Source: Chitinophagaceae bacterium
Lineage (GTDB): Bacteria > Bacteroidota > Bacteroidia > Chitinophagales > Chitinophagaceae
DNA: 64,000 nt
Assembly: GCA_025934485.1 (NCBI GenBank)
Contig: JAICXX010000014.1
Coordinates: 1-64,000 of the forward strand
Direction: 5' to 3'
Shown: piece after piece, positions 47,586-57,006 of the stretch
Numbering within the stretch: the first letter of the stretch is position 1
How the letters are laid out: each line of letters opens with the position of its first letter
Program-made: the position numbers and the translations under genes
Notes under the pieces: generated by a model
The model's input: the letters and a program-made list of their open reading frames with translations, nothing else
Databases searched by the model: none
Told to the model about the DNA's origin: nothing

Positions 47586-48767
47586 ATGGAGCGACCTTTT
47601 TTAATGGAAGAAACGATGCGCTGGTATGGCCCTAACGATCCCGTGAGTCTTTGGGATATCCGTCAGGCGGGCTGTACGGGGGTGGTCACGGCCCTGCATC
47701 ATGTCCCGGTGGGCGAAGTCTGGACAAAGGAAGAGATCAACAAGAGAAAGATGGAAGTCGAGGCGGCTGGCATGCGCTGGACGGTGATCGAGAGTCTTCC
47801 GGTGCATGAAGATATCAAGAAGCAAACGGGCAACTATCAAGGATATATCCGCAATTACAAGGAGAGCCTGCGCAATGTCGCTGCTCTGGGTCTCGAGGTC
47901 GTGACGTACAACTTCATGCCGATCCTGGACTGGATGCGTACCGATATCGCCTATGAGATGGCGGACCGGAGCAAGGCGTTGCGGTTCGAGAAGGCGGCAT
48001 TCATCGCCTTTGATCTGTTCCTGCTCAAGCGGCCGGGAGCTGCTGCCGATTATACGCCCGGCGAGGTTGCCAAGGCCGAGCGGCGGCTGGCTACGATGAC
48101 CGAAGAGGAGAAGGAGACCTTGTACCGGAATACGCTATTGGGGTTGCCGGGCAGCGAAGAGCGGTTTACGGAGGAACAGATCCTGAAGGCGTTGAAAACA
48201 TATGAAGGTATAGATGCTGCGAAACTCAAACAGCATCTCTTTTACTTTCTTCAACAGGTTGTGCCGGTGGCGGAAGAGTTGGGGTTGAAGATGGCCATAC
48301 ACCCCGATGATCCGCCATATCCAATATTAGGGCTCCCGAGGATTGTAAGCACCGAACAGGATGCCCGGGAGTTGCTGGACTGTGCGCCGTCTCCCGCCAA
48401 TGGGCTTTGTTTTTGTACCGGGAGCTATGGCGTACGGGCCGACAATGATCTGCCCGGTATGGTCAGCCGGCTGGGGGATCATATCCATTTTATCCATTTA
48501 CGCAGCACGAAACGGGATGCGGAGGGCAATTTCTTCGAAGCCGACCATTTAGGCGGGGATGTGGATATGGTGGCGGTGGTCCGGGAACTGCTGGCCGTGC
48601 AGCAGCGACGGAACTTGTCGCTGCCGATGCGTCCCGACCATGGGCATCAGATGCTGGATGATCTCAAAAAGAAAACCTATCCGGGTTATAGCGCGATCGG
48701 GCGGCTGCGTGGGTTGGCGGAACTGAGGGGGATACAATGGGCATTATCTGCAAAAACTCATTCATGA
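47586..48767 (+). CDS. uxuA: Mannonate dehydratase
   Basis: [65 protein letters not shown]. Confidence 0.96.
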   Translation: MERPFLMEETMRWYGPNDPVSLWDIRQAGCTGVVTALHHVPVGEVWTKEEINKRKMEVEAAGMRWTVIESLPVHEDIKKQTGNYQGYIRNYKESLRNVAALGLEVVTYNFMPILDWMRTDIAYEMADRSKALRFEKAAFIAFDLFLLKRPGAAADYTPGEVAKAERRLATMTEEEKETLYRNTLLGLPGSEERFTEEQILKALKTYEGIDAAKLKQHLFYFLQQVVPVAEELGLKMAIHPDDPPYPILGLPRIVSTEQDARELLDCAPSPANGLCFCTGSYGVRADNDLPGMVSRLGDHIHFIHLRSTKRDAEGNFFEADHLGGDVDMVAVVRELLAVQQRRNLSLPMRPDHGHQMLDDLKKKTYPGYSAIGRLRGLAELRGIQWALSAKTHS

Positions 48768-50161
48768 ATAAGCATCTTTTCGACAAGGCGACATACGAGG
48801 CCCGGCGGGCACGATTGAAGGAACAAGTTGGCAAGGGTTTGATCCTGTTGCTGGGCAATGAAGAGAGCAGTATGAATTATCGGGATAATCTTTATCCGTT
48901 TCGCCAGGACAGTACCTTCTTATACTTTTTTGGGTTGGACAAACCCGGGCTGGCGGGCGTGATCGATATCGATGACGATAAAGATCTTGTCTATGGCCGT
49001 GATCTGACGATGGATGAGATCGTGTGGACGGGACCGCAGCCTTCGCTGGCCGAGCAGGCGGTGGAGGCGGGTATCAGCCATACGTTGCCGGTGGCGTCGT
49101 TGGCTGCGGATCTGAGCGCCGCGCACACTTCGGGTCGCACGATCCATTTTTTACCGCCTTACCGGCCCGAGAATATCCTTAAGCTGAGTTCTTGGTTGGG
49201 GATGGCACCGGGGATGGCGGCGCAGCGTGCTTCGGTACCGCTGATCAAGGCCGTCGTAGCGCAGCGGAGCATCAAGACGGAAGAAGAGCTCGTACAGATC
49301 GAAGAGGCGGTAGACATCACGGCGGCGATGCATCTGGCGGCGATCACCGGTGCGCGGGATGGCATCACGGAATATCAACTGGCCGGAGGCCTGCAGGGCA
49401 TTGCCATTGCGGGCGGCGGTAACCTGGCTTTTCCGACGATCCTCACGGTCAACGGACAGGTATTGCACAATCACTATGGCCCCACGGTGATGCGCGAGGG
49501 TCGGATCGCCATCTGTGACAGTGGGGCGGAGAATGCGATGCATTATGCCGGGGATATGACGCGGACCTTTCCCGTGGGCGCCAGGTTCACTCCGGTGCAG
49601 CGGGAGATGTACGATATCGTGCTGAGTGCGCAGGAGGCCGCGATACAGGCGTTGAAACCTGGTGTGCTCTTCCGTGACGTGCATGCGCTGGCGGCGCAGA
49701 AATTGATGGAGGGACTCCGGGCCGCGGGTGTTGCGAAGGGGGACCCGGCGGAAGCCGTTGCGGCGGGTGCGCATACGATGGTCTTCCAATGTGGGCTGGG
49801 GCATATGATGGGGTTAGATGTCCACGATATGGAAGATCTCGGAGAGGAGTATGTGGGATATACCGATACGCTAAAGAAAAGGGAGGAATTCGGGTGGAAG
49901 TCGTTGAGGCTCGCGCGGGCATTGGAGCCCGGTTTCGTCGTGACCATCGAGCCGGGACTTTACTTTATTCCTGAATTGATGGATCAGTATAAGGCCGGGA
50001 AGAAATTTGTTGACTTTTTCAACTATGATAAGCTGGAGCAATTCCGGGACTTTGGGGGGATTCGCATAGAGGAGGATTTTGTGATCACTTCCGCCGGTAG
50101 CCGGTTACTCGGTAAGCCGCTGGCGAAGACGGCGGATGCGATCGAGGCGTTGCGGCGTTAG
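48764..50161 (+). CDS. Xaa-Pro aminopeptidase-type M24 metallopeptidase
   Basis: AMP_N domain; [50 protein letters not shown]. Confidence 0.94.
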   Translation: MNKHLFDKATYEARRARLKEQVGKGLILLLGNEESSMNYRDNLYPFRQDSTFLYFFGLDKPGLAGVIDIDDDKDLVYGRDLTMDEIVWTGPQPSLAEQAVEAGISHTLPVASLAADLSAAHTSGRTIHFLPPYRPENILKLSSWLGMAPGMAAQRASVPLIKAVVAQRSIKTEEELVQIEEAVDITAAMHLAAITGARDGITEYQLAGGLQGIAIAGGGNLAFPTILTVNGQVLHNHYGPTVMREGRIAICDSGAENAMHYAGDMTRTFPVGARFTPVQREMYDIVLSAQEAAIQALKPGVLFRDVHALAAQKLMEGLRAAGVAKGDPAEAVAAGAHTMVFQCGLGHMMGLDVHDMEDLGEEYVGYTDTLKKREEFGWKSLRLARALEPGFVVTIEPGLYFIPELMDQYKAGKKFVDFFNYDKLEQFRDFGGIRIEEDFVITSAGSRLLGKPLAKTADAIEALRR

Positions 50162-52893
50162 CTTTGGGGCCTGGGTTTCGCGCCGGGAAAGTGGCGGAAG
50201 CGGTAGATAAAGCTGAGTAGGAGGATGCGGCCGGGTAGATTGGTTTGGCTGGTCTCCTGATAGTTGATGCCGATGGTCTGGGAGAAATTGCTCACGGTAT
50301 TGAGGATGCCGAAGGCGGAGAAGCGAAGCTGTGCGCTTCGGTCGCGTAGAAAATCCTTAAAGATGCTCGCGTTCCAGAGCGCCACCGTTTTTGAGGGCAG
50401 GGTTCCCTGTGGTCCGGTGATCTGCAAATTATAATTACTGGCGATGGTGATCGCACCTGGCAGTTCGTACGAGGCGTCGACGGAATAGTTCTGCAGCCAT
50501 GTATTGGTGTTCTGACCGGGGTTGACGGAATATTGTGTATTGGTGTAATTCACGGATGCCAGTCCTTCCACGAACAGTTTCTCCACGGGATGAAAATTGA
50601 GCTTCCAGGCGGAGCCCCAGCCGAGGGAAGTGTTGACGTCCTGCACGCCATTCAACAGGCTGATGTCACGGCCATAATTCATCCGGACGCCAAGGCTACT
50701 GTTGCCCTTGCGCTGGTTACCGAGCGGGAAGCCGTAGGTGATGTTCGAGCTGCCGTGCCAAATACCATTCACATTTACATATTGGATCTGCTGGATGCCG
50801 CCCGAGAGGATCGTCGTGGACGGCGTGATCTCGTGTTCGGTATAATTGCCTTGCAGCGCGATCTGCAGGTTTTGAAAGTTCCTGGCGTTGAATTGGGTGT
50901 AGCTGGCGTTGAGAGTATGGGTAAGCTGTTGCAGGAGGCCGGGGTTGCCGATCCGCACGAGGAAGGGGTTGGTGAGATCGGGCAGCGGTTGGAGTTGTTG
51001 GATCGTGGGGCTGGTGGTGGAGGCGGTATAGACGAGCTTGACGTTCTTGCCCTGGGACGGTGTATAGATCAGGGAAGCTCGCGGATACCAGTTCGTCTGT
51101 CGTTGATTAAGAGCAGTTTTGGCCGTCAGGTTGTGATCGTCGAGGTCGCTGAATTGCAGGGTGAGGCCGATTTGATAACGATACCTGCCATCCGTGGCGT
51201 TGTAACCTGCGCCAACACGTTGGATGGTATTGTAACTCACGAAGTGATTGGTGGTAAGCGTGTCTGGAAGATCGTAGTGGCCGGTGACCGTGTCATAATC
51301 AAAGGCCTGGCGGTCTGAATGGCTGATGGTCCGGTTCACGTGATAGGAAAAATCCAGGAGGTGACCGGGTTTCAACGGTTCGGTATAGGCGATGGAGCCG
51401 GCATAAGTTTCGTTCCTCGACAGCTGGGCCTGGGTTTGATTGGTGAGGGTCTGAGACAGGTGGCTGCCGGTGCTGTCGTAGTTGTTTACGAGGGAGAAGA
51501 TCTTCTGGGGTTGATTCTGGTGATCATAGCTCTCCGAAAGGCTTGCGTATAGGGTGCGGCCCGGCCTGCGCCAGCGTCTGCGGAAGTTGAGGATATTGTT
51601 GATGTTGTATTCGTTGGAATGGTTGCTATTGTCGGTACGGCCCTGGTTGCTGAGATAGCCGGGGCCGGTCTTTTGGGTTTGGATGGCTACGGTATCCAGC
51701 TCGGAGCTACCGGACCAGGAAGGAGTCACGGTGGAGCGGAGGTTGATGAGCGAGAAGCTATCGATGGTATACTCCAGGTAGGCGTTGCCGTGAACGCTTT
51801 GGTTATGGGAGACCTGGTGCCTGAGTCGATTCTCCAGCAGGGAAGAATCGGTGAGGGTGGTGAGCCGCTGATCGGTTTGATCCAATGTGGTGCGGGTGCC
51901 GTTGGTACCCGCGTTCAGGGTAAAGCTCAGGGCTTTTTGTTTGTTGTTGCGAAAGTTGAGCTGGAGGTTGTTGAGCGTTTGAACGCCGCCGGCACCGGGG
52001 CCGTTCTTGTTATCGGTGCCGGTGAACTGGTTGTTCATGTTATTGCTATTCCCCGTGCCGAAGACCCAGGCGTCGCCGAGACTGGTCGCCGTGCCTCCCA
52101 CGGAATAGCTGCTGGTCACGGAGGAAGGGCTTGCCGGGCCACCGGAGCCGGTGCCGGCGTAGAGCTTGCCGAAATAGCCTTTTTTCCGGCTTTTCTTCAA
52201 TTTGATGTTCAGGGATTTTGTGCCGGTGGTTTCCCGGACACCGGTGAGCCGGGCCCTTTCCGTTTGTGAATCGAAGGCTTCTATCTGGTCCACGATATCC
52301 GCGGGAAGGTTTTGGGTGGCGGTGCGAGGGTCGTCGAGAAAGAATTCTTTGCCATCGAGATAGATCTTGTCGACCTTTTGGCCCTGCATAGTAACATTGC
52401 CGTTTTTATCGATCTCGATGCCCGGCAGTTTGCGTAGGAGGTCTTCGACGGTGGCATTGGGCCGGGTGGGGAAGGCGCCGGCGTTAAAGGCGATGGTATC
52501 GTTCTTTACGATGGCCGGGGGGATATTGGCATGGACGACGACTTCCATCAGGGCGTTGGCGGCGTGATGGAGCAGGATGCGCAGTTTTCTTTCGGTGCTG
52601 TCCGTTCCGGCGAGGGTCATCAACGTGGTGTCGGTGGCATAGCCGAGATAGGAGGTGATGAGGCGGTAGTCGCCGGGAGTGAGGTTGTGAAAGCTGATGC
52701 CCTGCCGTCTGCTGCGGATACGATGCAGCAAGGTGCCGGCGGGGGCTTTGACGAGCGAGATGGTGGCGTCGTCGAGGGGTTGTTTGCTGGTGCTGTCCTG
52801 CACGATCACGCGGATTGATCTGCCCGGCATTTGGGCGAAGGTGGTGAGGCACGAGACAACGAATACGGTAATGGCTGCAAATTTTCGAAACAT
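50158..52893 (-). CDS. TonB-dependent receptor-like outer membrane beta-barrel protein with carboxypeptidase-regulatory-like domain
   Basis: VQDSTSKQPLDDATISLVKA..., plug VEDLLRKLPGIEIDKNGNVTMQGQKVDKIYLDGKEFFLDDPRTATQNLPADIVDQIE. Confidence 0.92.
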   Translation of the reverse strand: MFRKFAAITVFVVSCLTTFAQMPGRSIRVIVQDSTSKQPLDDATISLVKAPAGTLLHRIRSRRQGISFHNLTPGDYRLITSYLGYATDTTLMTLAGTDSTERKLRILLHHAANALMEVVVHANIPPAIVKNDTIAFNAGAFPTRPNATVEDLLRKLPGIEIDKNGNVTMQGQKVDKIYLDGKEFFLDDPRTATQNLPADIVDQIEAFDSQTERARLTGVRETTGTKSLNIKLKKSRKKGYFGKLYAGTGSGGPASPSSVTSSYSVGGTATSLGDAWVFGTGNSNNMNNQFTGTDNKNGPGAGGVQTLNNLQLNFRNNKQKALSFTLNAGTNGTRTTLDQTDQRLTTLTDSSLLENRLRHQVSHNQSVHGNAYLEYTIDSFSLINLRSTVTPSWSGSSELDTVAIQTQKTGPGYLSNQGRTDNSNHSNEYNINNILNFRRRWRRPGRTLYASLSESYDHQNQPQKIFSLVNNYDSTGSHLSQTLTNQTQAQLSRNETYAGSIAYTEPLKPGHLLDFSYHVNRTISHSDRQAFDYDTVTGHYDLPDTLTTNHFVSYNTIQRVGAGYNATDGRYRYQIGLTLQFSDLDDHNLTAKTALNQRQTNWYPRASLIYTPSQGKNVKLVYTASTTSPTIQQLQPLPDLTNPFLVRIGNPGLLQQLTHTLNASYTQFNARNFQNLQIALQGNYTEHEITPSTTILSGGIQQIQYVNVNGIWHGSSNITYGFPLGNQRKGNSSLGVRMNYGRDISLLNGVQDVNTSLGWGSAWKLNFHPVEKLFVEGLASVNYTNTQYSVNPGQNTNTWLQNYSVDASYELPGAITIASNYNLQITGPQGTLPSKTVALWNASIFKDFLRDRSAQLRFSAFGILNTVSNFSQTIGINYQETSQTNLPGRILLLSFIYRFRHFPGAKPRPQS

Positions 52894-52939
52894 AGATGCG
52901 TGCGATAAAGGTACGGAACAATGCACGTAACAATGACAG

Positions 52940-53539
52940 TTATTGTGTTGATCGGTGGATGAGATCTTCGTAATCACCGGGTTTATCCAGGTCGCGGAGA
53001 ACATGGTCTGTGGGCATGGGAACGCGATGGTGATGATCGGGGTGCGCGCGTAAGAGCGATTTGGCGCCTTCGCCCTGGGGCAATGACAAGAGAGCGTCGC
53101 GATAAAAGGAGGAAAAGATCACGGGGTTGCCGGTGTGTCCCTGGTAATCGGGAAGCATGATGCACTGGACGTCGTGGCGATATTGCTGTTCGAACGCCGT
53201 TCTCAGCAGGACGTATTCGGGGGCAGTGACCAGGAACATATCCGCGAGACAGATCATATAGCCTTCGCCGTGGGCCATGCGAATGCCCGATCGAATGGAG
53301 CCGGTGAGTCCCTTTGCGTGTTCGGGGTTATGGACGAACTTGACGGGGAATGCATGCAGGGCGGCGGCGATGGCGGCTGACTCGTGGCCGGTGACGACAA
53401 TGAGCTCATCGATGCCCGAGGCGAGTAAGTGGTTTGCTGTATGATAGACGATGGGTTTCTGCTGCCAGGGGAGGAGGAGCTTGTTGGCGGGAGCCATCCG
53501 CGTCGAGGAGCCGGCGGCCAGGAGGATTGCACTTAGCAT
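52940..53539 (-). CDS. MobA/MocA-like nucleotidyltransferase
   Basis: MLSAILLAAGSSTRMAPANKLLLPWQQKPIVYHTANHLLASGIDELIVVTGH. Confidence 0.92.
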   Translation of the reverse strand: MLSAILLAAGSSTRMAPANKLLLPWQQKPIVYHTANHLLASGIDELIVVTGHESAAIAAALHAFPVKFVHNPEHAKGLTGSIRSGIRMAHGEGYMICLADMFLVTAPEYVLLRTAFEQQYRHDVQCIMLPDYQGHTGNPVIFSSFYRDALLSLPQGEGAKSLLRAHPDHHHRVPMPTDHVLRDLDKPGDYEDLIHRSTQ

Positions 53540-53563
53540 TGCTAAATGTAGTATTTTTAAGTC

Positions 53564-54238
53564 ATGAAAAAGACCGCAACGACTCTTGCCTCTACACTTC
53601 TGCTAACTGTTTTTTTTCACATCGTTCCGGTATCTGCGCAGACTGCTCAACCGGCTTTCTGGACTGAGATCGCCGAATTCAAACATCGGGACAGTATCCA
53701 GCGACCGCCTGTGAATGCGATCCTTTTTGTGGGCAGCTCTTCGTTCCGGAAATGGACAAACGTGCAAAGTGCATTCCCGGGCTATCCGATCGTCAACCGG
53801 GGGTTCGGCGGTTCTACGCTGGACGATGTCATCCGGTATGCCGGTGATATCATCTATCCTTATCATCCCAGGGAGGTGGTGATCTATTGTGGTGACAACG
53901 ATCTCGCGGCGGGCAAACCGGCGAAGAAGGTATACAAACGTTTTGTGAAGTTATACGACATGATCCGGAAGCGGTTAGGCAATATCGATATCGTGTATGT
54001 GTCGATCAAGCCGAGTCCCAGCAGGGAGAAGCTGATGCCGGAAATGGAAGAGGCCAATGATCTGATCCGGAATTTTATCGCCGAGCGGAGTCATGCGAGT
54101 TTTGTAGATGTCTATCATTTGATGTTGAATGCGCAGGGTCAGCCGATCGACAGTCTCTTCGTTGCGGATAAGCTGCACATGAATGAGAAGGGATATAAGA
54201 TCTGGCAGCAGGCGATACTACCCTACCTTGACAAGTAA
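53564..54238 (+). CDS. SGNH/GDSL hydrolase, exported
   Basis: ILFVGSSSFRKW, NRGFGGSTLDDV, CGDNDL, DKLHMNEKGY. Confidence 0.92.
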   Translation: MKKTATTLASTLLLTVFFHIVPVSAQTAQPAFWTEIAEFKHRDSIQRPPVNAILFVGSSSFRKWTNVQSAFPGYPIVNRGFGGSTLDDVIRYAGDIIYPYHPREVVIYCGDNDLAAGKPAKKVYKRFVKLYDMIRKRLGNIDIVYVSIKPSPSREKLMPEMEEANDLIRNFIAERSHASFVDVYHLMLNAQGQPIDSLFVADKLHMNEKGYKIWQQAILPYLDK

Positions 54239-54315
54239 TATTAAGGAATTGTAATTTCTGTTCGGCGGTGATCATGGTAGCCCGGATACGGTGAAATTTG
54301 CGGATCAGTGCAACC

Positions 54316-55413
54316 ATGATCCAACGGAAAAAAATACTTTTCATCATAGGATCTCCCAACCAGACGAGCCAGATGCATCAGATTGCGTCTCTGCTCCCTG
54401 ACTATGATTGTTACTTCAGCCAATTGTATACGAAGCATCCGTTGATCCGTTTGGCCATTTCCCTGGGATGGGCGGACAGGATGATCCTTGCAGGAGAGTT
54501 CAAGCACAAGGGTGATGCTTATCTGAAAGCGCATGGTTTGCGAAATGACTATGCGCGTTCGGTGTATGGATATGACTATGATCTGGTGGTATTGTGCAGC
54601 GATCTGATCGTGACTCCGGATCTGCGGCAATTCAAAACAGTTTTTGTACAGGAAGGGATGACCGATCCCCTTACACGCTGGGCGCGGTTTACGCACTGGC
54701 TGGGTTTGCCGGGTTATTGGGCCGCCAATACGGCTTATAATGGATGTGGGAATGTCTGCGATATCTACTGTGCTGCTTCTACCGGTTACAAGGCGCAGTT
54801 TGGACGGATGGGTACCGATCCGGCGAAGATCGTGGTTACCGGTATTCCCAATTATGACAACGCAGCGGCGTTGCTGAACAATGATTTCCCGTATCATGGG
54901 TATGTCATGGTGGCCACTTCGGATATCCGGGAGACCATGCGGAAGGAGGATCGTCCGGCTTTTATCCGGGAGTGTGTGCGGATCGCGGGCCGGCGGCAGC
55001 TGATCTTCAAATTGCATCCAAACGAGGAAAAAGAAAGGGCTATTGCCGAGATCAGGCAATGGGCTCCGTCCGCCCTGATCTATACGGAGGGGAAGACGGA
55101 GGAGATGATCGCGAATTGCGAGGAGCTCATCACGCAATATTCCACGGTAGTCTATATCGGGATCGCGCTTGGAAAAAAGGTGCATTCCTATTTCGATGTG
55201 GAGCAGTTGAAGCGGCTGGCTCCGATCCAGAATGGCGGTACATCGGCGGCGGTGATCGCGCAACTATGCCGCCGGTATATCGAGTTCAAAGGACCAAAAG
55301 ACGAATTTTTACGCACGACAAGAACGGCTATTACAACAATCAGTGTACATGAACGAGAAAGCGCCAATTATCACCGTTATCCAAACCCGGAGGGGGTCTT
55401 CCCGTCTGCCTGA
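54316..55413 (+). CDS. GT-B-like transferase (CDP-glycerol/capsule-synthesis type), candidate glycosyltransferase
   Basis: FKLHPNEEKERAIAEIRQWAP...EGKTEEMIANCEELITQYSTVVYIGIALGKKVHSYFD. Confidence 0.6.
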   Translation: MIQRKKILFIIGSPNQTSQMHQIASLLPDYDCYFSQLYTKHPLIRLAISLGWADRMILAGEFKHKGDAYLKAHGLRNDYARSVYGYDYDLVVLCSDLIVTPDLRQFKTVFVQEGMTDPLTRWARFTHWLGLPGYWAANTAYNGCGNVCDIYCAASTGYKAQFGRMGTDPAKIVVTGIPNYDNAAALLNNDFPYHGYVMVATSDIRETMRKEDRPAFIRECVRIAGRRQLIFKLHPNEEKERAIAEIRQWAPSALIYTEGKTEEMIANCEELITQYSTVVYIGIALGKKVHSYFDVEQLKRLAPIQNGGTSAAVIAQLCRRYIEFKGPKDEFLRTTRTAITTISVHERESANYHRYPNPEGVFPSA

Positions 55414-56158
55414 CAAGGTATTGATGCCTGTGCAGGGTAAGCCGCTTTTCCTTCGACAGGTCGAGCGGGTTGCGGCGGCCCGTTTAGCGGGGCGGATCAT
55501 CGTCGCCACTACGACCGACGGGCAGGACGATGTCATCGAGGAGATATGCCGGCAGGAGGGATTGGACTCGTTCCGAGGGCATGCCACCGACCTGCTGGAC
55601 CGGCATTACCAGGCCGCGTTGCGGTTTCCTGCCGATGCCGTGATCAAGATCCCCAGCGACTGTCCGCTTGTCGATCCCGCTGTTATCGACCGGGTGATAG
55701 GTTTTTATCTCGCCCATCTTTCCGATTTCGATTTTGTAAGCAATCTGCATCCGGCGACCTATCCTGATGGTAACGATGTGGAGATCATGTCTTTTGCCAC
55801 CCTTGAGCGGGCCTGGCTTGGAGCGCGCCGGCCGATGGAGCGCGAGCATACCACGCCCTATATCTGGGAGAATCCGCATCTTTTTCGCATCGGGAATGTG
55901 GTGATGGAGGGTGGGGTGGACTATTCGATGAGCCATCGTTTCACCATAGATTATTTGGAAGATTACACATTTATCCGGACTGTTTTTGACGAATTGTATC
56001 CGGGGGATCCAATGTTCGGGGTGGGTGATATTCTGGCATTACTCGAGCGGCGCCCGGACATCTATGCGATCAATGCGTCCTATGCGGGGGTGAACTGGTA
56101 TAGGCATCATCTCGATGAACTGAAAACGGTGAGTGGAGAACACACCAAACAAGTATAA
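55349..56158 (+). CDS. Cytidylyltransferase, SpsF/acylneuraminate cytidylyltransferase family
   Basis: ITVIQTRRGSSRLPDKVLMPVQGKPLFLRQVERV...IKIPSDCPLVDPAVIDRVI. Confidence 0.9.
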   Translation: MNEKAPIITVIQTRRGSSRLPDKVLMPVQGKPLFLRQVERVAAARLAGRIIVATTTDGQDDVIEEICRQEGLDSFRGHATDLLDRHYQAALRFPADAVIKIPSDCPLVDPAVIDRVIGFYLAHLSDFDFVSNLHPATYPDGNDVEIMSFATLERAWLGARRPMEREHTTPYIWENPHLFRIGNVVMEGGVDYSMSHRFTIDYLEDYTFIRTVFDELYPGDPMFGVGDILALLERRPDIYAINASYAGVNWYRHHLDELKTVSGEHTKQV

Positions 56159-56160
56159 AT

Positions 56161-57006
56161 ATGAAGAAAATTGAATTGGAGGAGCTTCAAGAGACGGCGG
56201 TGAAGGTGCGGGAGCATGTCATAAAGATGACGGCGGATGGAGGGTGTTTTATCGGGGCCTCGCTGAGCTGTGTAGAGTTGATGGTGTATGGTTATGCGCG
56301 GGTGATCCGCCGGGACCGCGTGGATCTGCATCGGGACTATCTTTTTTTATCGAAGGGGCATGACGTGCCTGCGCTCTATGGGACGTTTGTAGAGATGGGG
56401 CTTTTGGCGCCGGAGCGTTTGGGGAATCATTTGTCTACGGCCGACAGCATTTACTGGCATCCGAACCGGAATATACCGGGTGTAGAGTTCCATAGCGGTT
56501 CGCTGGGGCATCTGCCGGGCGTGGCGGCCGGCGTGGCGCTGGATTGCAAACTGCGGGGTGGCGATAACCGTGTCGTGGTGATCACGGGTGACGGAGAGCT
56601 CAATGAAGGGAGCGTTTGGGAGACGGTTCTCGTTGCCAATGCCTATGGGTTGGATAATCTGACGATCGTGGTCGACCGGAATCAGTTCCAGGCCAATATC
56701 CGGACGGAGGACCTGATCCCGCTGGAGCCGTTAGAAGATAAATTCACGGCGTTCGGCTGTAACGTGCAGAGAATCGATGGACATGATTTCGCGGCGCTGG
56801 AGCAGGCGTTCACATGCGTCGCGGACGGAGGCAAGGTCAACGTCATCATCGCCGATACGGTACGTGGGAAGGGGTTGCCGAGCATCGAGGCGCGGGCCGA
56901 CCGCTGGTTCTGTTCTTTTACGGCGGCGGAGGTAGGACAGCTGTTGCAGGAACTGCATGGGAATTTAAAAGCGACTATTCAATCTGAAACACAAGTAGTA
57001 CGATGA
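56161..57006 (+). CDS. Transketolase, N-terminal (TPP-binding) subunit
   Basis: FLSKGHDVPALYG, GDGELNEGSVWE. Confidence 0.95.
   Translation: MKKIELEELQETAVKVREHVIKMTADGGCFIGASLSCVELMVYGYARVIRRDRVDLHRDYLFLSKGHDVPALYGTFVEMGLLAPERLGNHLSTADSIYWHPNRNIPGVEFHSGSLGHLPGVAAGVALDCKLRGGDNRVVVITGDGELNEGSVWETVLVANAYGLDNLTIVVDRNQFQANIRTEDLIPLEPLEDKFTAFGCNVQRIDGHDFAALEQAFTCVADGGKVNVIIADTVRGKGLPSIEARADRWFCSFTAAEVGQLLQELHGNLKATIQSETQVVR

Noticed and set aside
54241-55263. 340-aa minus-strand ORF
   Set aside because: Antisense to the GT-B-like gene in a strictly co-directional cluster; no family resemblance.
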